Shown piece by piece: positions 22,188 to 32,052 of a stretch of DNA of 64,000 nt. Within the stretch, counting starts at the first letter, position 1. Each line of letters opens with the position of its first letter. The notes beneath the pieces are model-generated. The model did no database searches and was not told where the DNA came from. It saw nothing but the letters and a program-made list of their open reading frames with translations. A program made the position numbers and the translations under genes. This DNA comes from Dendrophyllia cribrosa. Lineage: Eukaryota; Cnidaria; Anthozoa; Scleractinia; Dendrophylliidae. The stretch covers positions 6,592,058-6,656,057 of the forward strand of contig JAJLRJ010000007.1 in NCBI GenBank assembly GCA_024195265.1, in the 5' to 3' direction.

Positions 22188-23801
22188 GTTTATCTTGAGC
22201 GGGTTTGTGCCAAATGGTTCACTCACTCGCCAACTTGCAGTGTTTGTGTTTTGTTCACCTGTCGATAAACTGACAACACGATCCTAATTGCGCTCAAAAA
22301 GGTAATTTTGATTGTTAAGTTTGTTTTTCAATGGTAAAATCAGCGGAAATGGCCCAACATATTTTCTATTGAAGGAAGCGGCAAGGGGTGAAAATCAAAT
22401 GCCAAACATCAGTTAGGGTAATTGAATTGAACCTTTTCCCATGAAAGGTAATTATTGCGATGTCTCCTGGTCGTCGACAGAAATCGCTTTAATTTTTTCC
22501 GATTTGCATTCCGGGCCCATATTTTATATTTAAAAAAGACGTTATTGGTCCAAAAATATTCACGTTATTTGCGAAGGCATTAGTAAAACGAGCGATTTAT
22601 TTGAAATAAAAGCATTCGTGTTTTTGCAATTTCAGTGGAAATTACATGCACACCATGATACTGCCAAGCTATAGCCTGGGTCAAAAGCATTTTTGACCCG
22701 TCTCGCTCGCGAGTGTGGCAATTAATTCGCTTCAACTGAGCAAAATTCTTTTTTCTTTAGTCGTCCAAATTCAAAATGGCATACGATTTGTAAGGGCACC
22801 CTTATTATAACATAGGCTGTGAACATTTGTTGATGCCTTTTATAAAGAAATCATCAATATTTGAAGTTGGTAAATTGAGATCCAGAATTTAAAAATGTTT
22901 GTGTTTACTGTAAGAATTTCTGTAGTTAACGCCTTTTTTATTCATTTTCTAGCGATTTTAGCAATCATTTTTTTTAATTAATCAATGAATTCAAAATTTT
23001 TACTGATTGATTTTCTTCGACTCCCAGTACGAATTCAAACAAGTATTTTTGCCACGTGTGACAGAAAAATGATAATATTTACTGAGCTTAGTTACCGCTT
23101 TTCCTCATTATTTAGCCATCAGTTTAATGACAATTATTCGTAATTGGCCTATAAAACAGACTTTTTTTCACTAGTTGTTCATCATTTCTTAATCAAATTT
23201 ACGTAGATGACTTTAATTGCTTTTCCTTTATCTCTTTTACGGAAATACCACAATGAGAGATTATGCAAAAATGAACAGCGCTACTTAACAGTTAAGCAAT
23301 GTAAATCAAGTATTGGTTCCAGGAGCTTATAAGCTCCTGTTGCTTCTTAGATATCTTAAGGGATTACATCACAAATAAACAATACCACTCAAATGTGCTG
23401 CCGAAAAGCTTTCATTTGAATGATTACACCGTAAGTTTTTATCTGCAAACCCAAATTTTTAATTAAGATTGGACTTGAAGGGGGGTAAGAATAGAACTTT
23501 TAGAATATTCCAGGGACAACCGGACAAAACATTCGTGCCTGAAACCGCCGGAAAATTGGACTGCATGCTAGCAACTCTCAGGGGAAACGATAAATTGTTC
23601 GAGATAGCGGGGCCTCGAGTTATCCGATAGTAATTGACTGAGAAAACGATCCAAGGGAAATTGGTCGGTGTTCGGGTTAGCGGGATGTTCGATTTTTGGG
23701 GTTCTTCGGTAATTCATTCAGATTTTTCAGGTGCACCTGGAATGGAATTGGTGGGAATGGTGTTGGGCTGTTTTTCCATTTCATTCTGGTGAATTAAGCC
23801 T

Positions 23802-24007
23802 TTAACTCTTAAGAGTGCCAAAGAACAAAATTCAAGAAAAATCTCAAATTTCATTTTGTAAAATATTAAAAAACAAATGGTACCATGCAAAAGGACTGCC
23901 GAAGAGGTTTCATTTGAATGGTCACACCATAGGATTTTGTCCACAGACTCAAAAGTTAGAACTACACTACATGTTTTCATAACTGACTCTGGGAGTGAAA
24001 GAGTTAA
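23802..24007 (-). mobile_element. TTAA-type MITE, family A
   Basis: Reverse-oriented copy bounded by TTAACTCTTAAGAGTGCC on the left and GACTCTGGGAGTGAAAGAGT then TAA on the right. The internal words GAACAAAATTCAAGAAAAAT and GGTCACACCATAGGATTTTG match 4866-5079. Both TTAA ends are kept. Confidence 0.75.
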
Positions 24008-24009
24008 AT

Positions 24010-25790
24010 GAAACATTTTGTGAAAGCTAATACAGTCTGATCTTTTTGGTCCTTTCAGCTGAATATTTCAGAGACAGAAAATTTTAGGGGAAAAAATCTT
24101 ATCCCCCGAATTTCCTAGCAGCTTTCTCCTTTCTTAAATTCCTAGCTGACCTTATTTCGTAAATTTTACCGACATTATTTGATGAGAAATTATCAACTTC
24201 CCACGTTCAAACCCTTTACAATGGCGGAAAAAAACCTCGTCACCGAACCCGGCTCGATCGCCGGTACAGGTGTATTTCGCGTCAATTTTGCCAAGAGCAG
24301 AGATGGTTTACGATCCTCAAAGCTATCGAAATAAAGTGAGTTTCGCTTTCTTCAAAGGGGAAAGAGAATCGTTTCAGGAAAGAAGGAAGATATGAATGTT
24401 GTGAGGATTATTAAATTAATTTGTTACGTAATGAGTTTTTAAGTTTCACAAGAGACAACAAGCCGCAGGACGTGGCGCGTAAAATTACGTTCCGTGCGTT
24501 CTTTTACCGCCAGTGAATTACTGTATCCAGTTTCTTTGTGAGGTTCAGGTTTATGCGATCGCATGCGTATTCTTCTTCTCTCGTTTTATATTTATCGTTC
24601 ACTGAAAAAGTTTAGAATACGAATCAAGTTTCAAAAAACTAAACTAAAATGGTGGATTTGTTTACCAGCGTTTTAACAGATTACTATCGCATTAAAGTTT
24701 ATTTACTGTGAACAAAATGATGGTTTCGCTAAGTGCTTTTAAAGAGTTAAATGTAATAATCAAGCCCTTGTCTGTTGAAAGGTATAAAACTTGACGTAAG
24801 TGCGTTTATGTTAAATACCGTATTAACTTCGACGATAAGGAGTTCCTGACAGGCAAAAGCGACGACCTGAATGGCTTTAAAACATGCCATGGCAAAAGGA
24901 AAATGAATTAAATACGGAATTCGTTCTTGACCTCTTCAATTGAAGACCAGGTCATCCCCATTGACGCATCTGGAGGAGTTGCCGGGGGGGGGGGGGGGGG
25001 GGGGTGGCACCTCCTCTCCCCCACCCCACCCTTGTCTTGCAAAAAGTAAGGTCCGAAAGGCCGGAAAAAAATCAGTCCCAGTCTCTAACATTTTCACTCC
25101 GTACCTCCCCCACCCCACCCTTCTTAATTCCCCCTTCCCTGTCCCCCCCCCCCTGTGCCTCCCCCCCTCTTCCTTATGATGGAGTCTTTATACGCACCTT
25201 ATCCCCTTATTTAGTATGGTTCTAATTTGCATCTTTAGATGATAACCTAAAGGGAAACCATTCAAATTTAACAGCAGCCACTAATTTAATTTGGTACCGG
25301 TTTGTCTAACGAGCACCCTCGAGGAATGCTTAGAACATTGTCCGATGAAACGAAAGTTTGAAGCGACATTTTCCTTAAGAAAACTCTAGTTTGAATCTTA
25401 GATCAAAGAAACAATTCATTGGCTGCCCATAAATCGTTTCGGGTAAATCTGTTCGGAAAGCGGCTTTACTCGTCGATCTTAAAAATTCGTAATAAATTAC
25501 ATTAAAAACCAGTTTTCTTAAGTAAAATGTTGCCTCAAACTTTCGTAACATCTGAAAATAACGCCTTTTGTTTTCGAACGGATAAAAAAAATGTCGTTTT
25601 GGGAACGAAATAACTGAGGTCAGCGAGGATTTTAGGAAAGGTGAAAGCAGCTTGGAAATTCGGGGGATGAGAAAATAGCTGAAATATTCAGCTAATAGAA
25701 CCGACGTACTCAAACTGTATTAAATTTTATACAGTTTCCTTTAAAGGCAATAAAGTGATATGGAAAAACAGCACAACGCCATTCCAAGCG
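24010..25790. mobile_element. Second fold-back element related to 7240-10145
   Basis: GTGAAAGCTAATACAGTCTG with CTGAATATTTCAGAGACAGA at the left (24015-24090) recur inverted on the right (about 25660-25750, AATAGCTGAAATATTCAGC, CAAACTGTATTAAATTTTAT). The right arm continues with CTGTTCGGAAAGCGGC and GCAATAAAGTGATATGG, as in the first element. The interior contains a G-tract at about 24984-25002 and C-rich microsatellites. Boundaries are approximate. Confidence 0.45.
24984..25002. repeat. Poly-G tract
   Basis: A run of about 20 G, followed by C-rich low-complexity sequence to about 25170. Length is likely uncertain in assembly. Confidence 0.8.
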
Positions 25791-26345
25791 TTTTCATAAA
25801 CATTTCTCGCTGGGTGCCCTGTGTCTGTTTCTCGCTGGGTTTCCCTGTGTCTTAGTTTCTCGGTGTCTTGCAAAATACTTCCAGGAACCGATAATCGGCT
25901 CCTCAAACTTTTTATTTATTAGCCGCTTTTGTAGGTAAAGGGGTTGATATAAAGGTACCGTTCATATTTCAAATATACTCCACTACATCGGATTGTTGAT
26001 TGCGTGCGAAAATATTTTCTCTAAAGGCGCCATCATACCGCTTCAATTTTATCAGGTCAAAACGCTGTGGATATGTACGTAGTATAAGTGTAATTATTAT
26101 TAGATTTCATTATTGCTCAGCTGGAGTTCTCTTTTAGTTTAGCGACAGCGGAAGTTCTAGTCATTTGTATTCAAAGCCTGTTCATGTTTATCCGGGGAGC
26201 GCCGTCTGGTAGGCCTAGACAGATTCTACTCGGCAACTTTTGAGCAACTTTTACGATTTTGAGCAACGTTTTCGATTCTGAGCAACTTTTCTAAAAGTTC
26301 GCATATTTTTGGCATATTTTCACTATCTTTTAATCCCGGCGTAGT

Positions 26346-27072
26346 CAATCGAACGAATCCGAACCAAAAACCAATCGAACCCAATCGAACCCAATCGTTC
26401 GATTGGAGTTCGATTGGTTCGGCAATCGAACATAATCGAACTGGAACTTTTCGGTGAGTTCGATTAAGTTCGATTACCGAACCCAATCGAACTCAATCGA
26501 CGCGATTGGTTCGATTTTGTTCGGTGGAAAAACAAAACGGTAATCAAAAATTGATAAGCATTCAGTCTCAGTAGAATTGGAAGAATTTCACTCTTTAACT
26601 GATTTTTTACTAGAGGAGCAATTGTGAGAGATATTAACACATTTCAATTAACTAAAATCTTTATTGTTACGGTGATTCGAAATTGATTAATTCACAATAT
26701 AACATGAACAGCTCAGTACTTTATATCGCTCGGAATAACACCGCTTGATAACAAATTTATCTCCGACACGGACGTCGAAAGAACACTCGTGGTAGCCCTT
26801 TACCACCGCTTCCAGAATGGTAAGTTTGACCTCTTTTGCCCTGTCCGACATCTTGCCTATTGTACTCGTGTTTGAAATAGAAGCCAATAAATAACTTATT
26901 TGACCGCAACACTTTGTTTCAGACCAGATGAAACTAGTTTATTTCCGTTTGTTGAAGTGTTCGATTACGTTCGATTGATTGAGTTCGATTATGTTCGATT
27001 GTTGAATCGTTCGATTACCGAACGTTCGATTGCGTTTGATTGGCAAAATTTTTCGGTGAGTTCGACTCAGTC
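26346..27072. repeat. Clusters of TTCGATT/AATCGAA words in inverted arrangement
   Basis: 26346-26520 is dense in AATCGAACC-type words and their complement. 26950-27072 has GTTCGATTATGTTCGATTGT and similar, ending with the shared phrase TTTTCGGTGAGTTCGA, which is found at both places in direct orientation. The word spacing is about 9-12 bp. The 430 bp between has no recognised content. It may be an inner part of the 26210-30371 element or an older insertion. Confidence 0.6.
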
Positions 27073-27159
27073 GATAAAACTAAATTCTCGTGTTTTAAAT
27101 TTTAAAGCAACTTACGAGTACTAATTGGAGAGACTTTCCAGATCTAATTGGAATTTGGA

Positions 27160-27365
27160 AGTGTTGGTTTTTGAGGAGAGGGGAAAACGGGAGTACCCGG
27201 AGAAAAACCTCTCGGAGCAAGGAGAGAACCAACAACCAGGAGCTTATTGTGGTAACAAGCTCCTGCAACAACAAACTCAACCCACATATGACGCCGGGGC
27301 CGGGAATTGAACCCGGGCCACATTGGTGAAGTGGTGAGAGCACTCGCCTCCCACCACCCCCGCTC
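27160..27365 (-). mobile_element. tRNA-derived SINE (family 2)
   Basis: On the minus strand a tRNA-like head (GGAGGCGAGTGCTCTCACCA, then B box GGGTTCAATTCCC within the palindromic CCCGGGTTCAATTCCCGGCC) leads into ATATGTGGGTTGAGTTTGTT and a body with GAGAGGTTTTTCTCCGGGTA. It ends near TTTTGAGGAGAG on the plus strand. The B box is intact, but the cloverleaf is not that of a functional tRNA gene. Confidence 0.8.
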
Positions 27366-27940
27366 CTCTATAAGAGGAGGGGCAGGTGGGTTTGCAGCAC
27401 CTGATTCGCCTATCAACGGCCTATTAATCGCATATAACCGAATCTAATTAACATCAAAACACTGCATGCAAGCGGGTAAAGTAGGCCCTATTTAGCTAAC
27501 AGTAGTATTCTTTATCGTTATATTACTGACATACACGAGAACATAACCCCATTTCAGTATTAGGCGTATTAGGCATAGAACTGGGAGAATAAAGCTACGG
27601 TTTAGCAGTGATTTGAAAACGGTTAGCTTTCATTATGGGCAACTCTGTTACCAACTCTATAGTACCTACCCACACTATTTGTGGGTAGGTACTATTTAAA
27701 TCAATATTTGTTATTTAATAAGTGCTTTTTGTTGTTGTTGTTGTTGTTGTTTTTTTGTTGTTGTTGTACTCTATGTCCCATGCTCGTGACACGATGAGCA
27801 TTGCATCTTTCTCATTTCATTACCGAGCTCAACATTTTACCATCATTCTTTATTTATCACTTCACATGACGCTTTCGCCATTGCTGATCCTTGTAGCACG
27901 CAGGACACATGTCGTACATGAACCTAATATATGGCGTAAT

Positions 27941-28102
27941 CAGGGGCGGATCCAGGATTTTTCTTAGGAGGGGGTGCACCTCTAAGGAATGACGTAACTG
28001 AAGGGTGACGTAAACAAATTTTAAAAGCGAACAACGCAGACTCGGTCATCTCAGGGTGGGGGGGTGCGCACCCCCTGCACCCTCCCCCTAGATCCGCCCC
28101 TG
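27941..28102. mobile_element. hAT-like MITE, CAGGGGCGGATCCAG termini
   Basis: It starts CAGGGGCGGATCCAGG and ends CTAGATCCGCCCCTG, with inner GGGGGTGCACCTC/GGGTGCGCACCCC palindromes. The flanks GGCGTAAT and GCGTTGGC are only partly alike. The 162-bp size and terminal CAGGGGCGGATC match a common animal hAT MITE type. Confidence 0.75.
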
Positions 28103-28117
28103 GCGTTGGCTCGCCAC

Positions 28118-28450
28118 GAGTCTCTCGTAGCTCGGTGGTTAAAGCATCCGACCGGTGTGCGGGAGGTCATAGGTGAGATTTCTGTCGGGGACTCAGATTT
28201 TTTTTCTTTGTCCTACGCTCGTTACATGATGAACATTACATCCGACCGGTGTTCGGAATCATCCGACCAGTGTACGGAATCATCCGACCCGTGTACGGAA
28301 CCATCCGACCGGTGTACGGAATCATCCGACCGGTGTACGGAATCATCCGACCGGTGTGCGGGAGGTCATAGGTGAGATTTCTGTCGGGGACTCAGATTTT
28401 TTTTCTTTGTCCTACGCTCGTTACATGATGAACATTACATCTTTCTCAAC
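28118..28450 (+). mobile_element. tRNA-derived SINE (family 3) with an internal 20-bp tandem expansion
   Basis: The head CTCGTAGCTCGGTGGTTAAA GCATCCGACCGGTGTG and CATAGGTGAGATTTCTGTCG (mutated B box) is followed by GGGACTCAGATTTTTTTTC and CCTACGCTCGTTACATGATG. At 28245-28350 about five units of CATCCGACCGGTGTACGGAA occur, after which the SINE sequence resumes and repeats itself. Fragments of the same tail lie at about 27768-27815 and 63732-63785. The expansion arose from the tRNA anticodon-arm region of the SINE. Confidence 0.75.
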
Positions 28451-28530
28451 TCTATGTTAAACATTACAGTTCCCGGTGGCAATCCCTCGTTGGTGAAGTG
28501 GATAGAGGGACTGTGCAATAATTATCAGGA

Positions 28531-28555
28531 TGGGGGGGGGGGGGGGGGGGGGGGG
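28531..28555. repeat. Poly-G tract
   Basis: A run of about 24 G between ATTATCAGGATG and CATTATAAAGC. The length is likely unstable. Confidence 0.8.
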
Positions 28556-29062
28556 CATTATAAAGCAAAATTGATCCAAAGATAGGGGGCTCAAAGTAAA
28601 ATAATTCACTTGACAGGGGGATCGTATTTTTTTTATTTTATTTGCAAATTACTTTGGTGTAACATGAAATTAAACTTCACTGACTACATTAGTCCTTCCC
28701 ATCTTAAAACAAAAGAAAATCCAAAAACATTAACCAGTCATGATGGGCTATAGCGGCAAAGGATATGTCTTTTTTTTTTTAATTGGTAAGTAGGACAGAG
28801 AAGTGTAGGTCCCTTAAATGCTAAATATCAACTTAAACATATTAAATCCTAAATATAAAGTAACAAAAAAGTAACTGAACGACAATTTCAATCCGTCAAC
28901 TAATTTAACTGTTCTTAGACGCAAAAGTCTCCAACAAGCTTTTCAACTTCCCCAGTAAAACAATTGGAATGGAATAGATCACGTAAACAAGCCTTGACCG
29001 TTTTTTGATGTAAACAAAAACAGAGTTTCTTCGTCAATTGACTGCAGTTGGGGTACTCCTGA

Positions 29063-29467
29063 AAAATCGTGAGTGACGTGAAGAAATTGTTTGTTTCTAA
29101 GAGGCTAACTTCCAACACGAAGGAATTGCAGGAGGTGTGCAAGGAATTCATGGTTGATGAAAGTGTTTGCAAAATTTTTGTGCAGCACCATGAGTTTCTT
29201 GCCTTAAAAGCACAAAAAAGAGCCGGCGAAAGAAACACTCTTCCAGACATTAACTGGAAAGAAGAGCACGAAGTCAACGCTCTGAAGGCAAAACAGTTTA
29301 ACATCTACCTCAAGCAGCATGATTTAAAGGCTAGTGGAAGTAAAGCGGCAATGGTAACACGAGTTCTTCATTACGCTCGTAGTGATCCATCTCACTCACC
29401 AGAAACCCAAGTTGGCAATGAGACAATTAGTTCTAGTGACACGGAATTGCAATCAAATGATTCATAA
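29063..29467 (+). CDS. SAP-domain-like reading frame, possibly transposon-borne or a single exon
   Basis: The frame is open from just after a TGA at 29060-29062 to the TAA at 29465-29467. There is no ATG until 29150, giving about 105 aa from that Met; an upstream exon joined at a CAG near 29046 would also work. Residues 30-65 after that Met read as a SAP motif (NALKAKQFNIYLKQHDL, then KASGSKAAMVTRVL), a helix-turn-helix that binds AT-rich DNA in chromatin proteins. The tail is Ser/Thr/Asp-rich. The N-terminal part (about 60 aa, charged, helical) is unknown to me. It lies inside a segment bounded by inverted repeats, so it may be an accessory protein of a mobile element. It could also be an isolated exon of a dead gene. 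Confidence 0.5.
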   Translation, partial: KIVSDVKKLFVSKRLTSNTKELQEVCKEFMVDESVCKIFVQHHEFLALKAQKRAGERNTLPDINWKEEHEVNALKAKQFNIYLKQHDLKASGSKAAMVTRVLHYARSDPSHSPETQVGNETISSSDTELQSNDS

Positions 29468-29639
29468 GACGACTCCGATTCGTAATCAGATTTACTCAGA
29501 AATGGATGATATGCCTTTGTTGAAAATTGCTATGACGTGCTGTTTGTTTCAGACGGCGATGTCAAACAAGTACACGTACAGTTGTGTGAAGAGAATGCAG
29601 GTATTATATTAAAAATCAGAAGGGTGGTGAGAGCTAAAC

Positions 29640-29930
29640 TTATATTTTTGGAAACACTAACTTTGAGACCAATCAAATGAAAGCTACTAAGCAGTACTTT
29701 CCTGTGGTGCTGTTTATTATGCTGTACAAGGTGATTCTAACTTTTGAATCTGTAGATAAAATCCTTAAGTGTGAGACAATTCAAATGAAAGCTATTGAGC
29801 AGTACAGTTCCTGTGGAACTGTTTATTATGCTGTACAAGGTGATTCTAACTTTTGAATCTGTGGATAAAATCCTAAAGCGTGACCATTCAAATGAAAGCT
29901 ATCGAGCAGTATTGTCCTGTGGTGCTATTG
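29640..29930 (+). repeat. Short tandem array of the ~105-bp family A satellite unit (about 2.5 copies)
   Basis: ATGAAAGCTACTAAGCAGTA, GTGCTGTTTATTATGCTGTA and CTAACTTTTGAATCTGTAGA repeat at about 105-bp spacing and match the larger array at 37375-38475. Confidence 0.8.
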
Positions 29931-30675
29931 GTGCAAAAAAATATAATTTTTCACGTTGTTATTGTAATATAGCTGTGTGCTGGTATGTAGATTCGTTGGT
30001 ATGCAGCTTACGTAATCATGTTACGAATGGAATATTTAAGGAGTTTGTCAGTTAGGAGTTGTCATTCGACGGCATCTCCGCTTGTTGATCCGTTTCTATC
30101 TATAAATTTTACTTTAGAAAATTTTTCTATTATGTCTGTTCTAGGTTTACTATGATGGTTGTATTCAGCTATGTTTATGCGTGATCAATAAACGAGATGC
30201 CCCCTCCTGTACGCCTGGTTTTATTACTGGTACTAAGTTAGAAATTATTTTGTTTTCGTTTCACTGCAGAGTGATTAGACAACAAGTCTAAAAAGTTGCT
30301 CAGAATCGAAAAAGTTGCTCAAAATCGTAAAAGTTGCTCAGAAGTTGCTGAGCAGAATCTGTCAAGGCCTAGTTGAGGCGACTAAAAGAGGATCTTTTTA
30401 GCCTGACCCCTTCCCCCATTGACTGCGTTTTTATGGATGGGGACTGAGGGGTGGAGAGTCTGTAGAGAAAGATAGACTAAAGGACACATTGTAAGAGATG
30501 CAGTGACAAAGCGAACTAAAACGCAGCAAAACTACGGTGGTTGTCAAAGTCAAAAGCTTAAGTCTTCAGAAACGGCCATGTAGAATGTTCTGCCACCTTT
30601 TGTATCATGAGTTCTTTACAAAATTTTGGCGGGAACTGTGAACGTTTCACGCGCTTGACAACCCAGGGACCGTGA

Positions 30676-30763
30676 GGTGAGCATTAAATAACATCGGGTG
30701 AAACCTGATTTCTGCGCCCGCTGGGCAGAAATCAGCTTCACCCGATGTTATCTAATGCCGACC
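30676..30763. mobile_element. 88-bp hairpin element with 9-bp target duplication
   Basis: Left arm GGTGAGCATTAAATAACATC continues GGGTGAA; the right arm is its complement (GATGTTATCTAATGCCGACC). The centre is GCAGAAATC/GATTTCTGC around a short GC-rich loop. GGACCGTGA flanks both sides (30667-30675 and 30764-30772). The 9-bp duplication suggests a Mutator-like origin; it is almost pure hairpin. Confidence 0.85.
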
Positions 30764-30937
30764 GGACCGTGAGGTCTTCGGACAGTGGATGGTCGCCATG
30801 ACGACCAAACAGTTGACTGAGGAGTACTGGGATCAAAAATGTTTGGCGGATATGTATAATTATGTAATATAATCGCATGGGCCCGAGTAAAATTAAGAAT
30901 TAATATCACGCGTGTTTTCAGAAGCTGTAGAAATTGC

Positions 30938-31665
30938 TTAAGGTTTCAGTGTACCTTCAGATCGAAAATTTATTGAATTTTTTTTTTTGGCGTCAAAATA
31001 AAGTTTACAGAATGAACTTTCATCCAAAAAAAAATTATCGAAAAATAGTGAAAATTGACGGCGAAATGACGGTATAACTTTTGTGGGCGGAGTTTGTTTA
31101 TATAGCGATATGTTTTTCTAAGCGCTGTTTTCTCAAAGTTAATTTTTCGCTTGTAGGGGACACTTTAAAGAGCTACAACTCAAAGGGAATTCGTTCGATT
31201 TTCCTCAAATTTGGACAGAAGCTAGGCTAACATATAATCAACAAAAACGTAATCAAAAAAAAAACTTTTCCCGAAAAGTTTTTCGTCAAGAGCCATTTCC
31301 GTGCGATCACTCCAATTTTTTGTCTCCCCTTTTCGAAAATATTCTGTAACTTTTCACTGCAATTGAATATGGGAAATCGCCGACACGTTTTTTTAGCGCT
31401 TCGTGTCCGAAAACCCGAGAACAAATCAAATTAGCAAAATACAATAATCGCTTTGAGTTATAGCGTTTTAAAGCTGATTCGGACTTTCGAATTTAGACGT
31501 CGTAAAAAAATTCGACAATTCATTTTATTACCAAATGGTTTCCATATTTAGATAGCCAGCTCTATAAGCTTTAATTTGATATCTGGGTTTAGGTATATTA
31601 AGTGTAATCTTAAGACGCTAGAGCTGTTATACTGGAGACACCCCAAAGGTACACTGTAACCTTAA
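30938..31665. mobile_element. TTAA-flanked MITE, TTAAGGTTTCAGTGTACC ends
   Basis: It starts TTAAGGTTTCAGTGTACCTT and ends AAGGTACACTGTAACCTTAA, 728 bp. The TTAA at its right end is shared with the next element. Comparison with the uninterrupted right arm of the fold-back (its complement reads AGAAGCTATTTAAGAGCAAA) shows a single TTAA at the empty site. Confidence 0.8.
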
Positions 31666-32052
31666 AGGGACACTGTCACCTATTTTTAGTATCACTTTGA
31701 AAAGCCAAAAAACAAATTTGTTTCATTGGAAACCTTAAAATAATGGTCCAGTTTTGTTAACAAATACTCTACCAGTGCACAGAAACTAGTATTCGTTATC
31801 TTTGGCTGCGGATGGCCAGGATGAAAATGGATTGCAACTTGAAAAAATTGGCCAATTTTTTTAAGTTCCTCCCAAAAGTCGTGGAAAAATCGCAGAAAAC
31901 CTTATTATGGTTTGTTCTTCCTTGAAGAAATCACTTGATATTGTCTTCTTGGTGTTCTAAAAGCAATTTTATGTTTGAGCAAAGGTACTTTGTCATATAT
32001 TTAGTGTATTTTGACCAAAACACAGCAAGTCTGCGTGACAATGCCCCTTTAA
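31662..32052. mobile_element. TTAA-flanked MITE, TTAAAGGGACACTGTCAC ends
   Basis: It starts TTAAAGGGACACTGTCACC and ends CGTGACAATGCCCCTTTAA, 391 bp. It abuts the preceding element through a common TTAA, so one inserted into the flanking TTAA of the other. No coding potential is visible. TTAA-specific insertion is the mark of the piggyBac superfamily, although the bases after TTAA (AGGG) are not the classic CCC. Confidence 0.8.

Larger units (their letters stand above)
26210..30371. mobile_element. ~4.2-kb segment bounded by ~90-bp inverted repeats, carries a SAP-domain ORF
   Basis: About 90 bp at 26210-26300 (TAGGCCTAGACAGATTCTAC, then units of AGCAACTTTTACGATTTTG) recur in reverse complement at about 30285-30371 (CAGAATCTGTCAAGGCCTA end). 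Inside each arm the AGCAACTTTT word is itself repeated three to four times, as subterminal transposase-binding repeats often are. The interior has inverted TTCGATT clusters, a SINE on each strand, a hAT-like MITE and the SAP ORF at 29063-29467. No transposase and no obvious target duplication were found. The class is unknown, and chance pairing of two solo ends is possible. Confidence 0.45.

Noticed and set aside
22188..22226. Longer N-terminus of the first esterase (13 extra residues)
   Set aside because: It would need a GTG start; the ATG at 22187 has a good context and places the signal peptide at the N-terminus.
27299..27320. tRNA gene suspected from an intact B box on the minus strand
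   Set aside because: The downstream body is non-tRNA and shared with SINEs; acceptor-stem pairing is absent.
28915..29304. 129-codon minus-strand frame opposite the SAP-domain frame
   Set aside because: It is Cys/Ser/Phe-rich antisense to the SAP-coding strand and shows no motif of its own.
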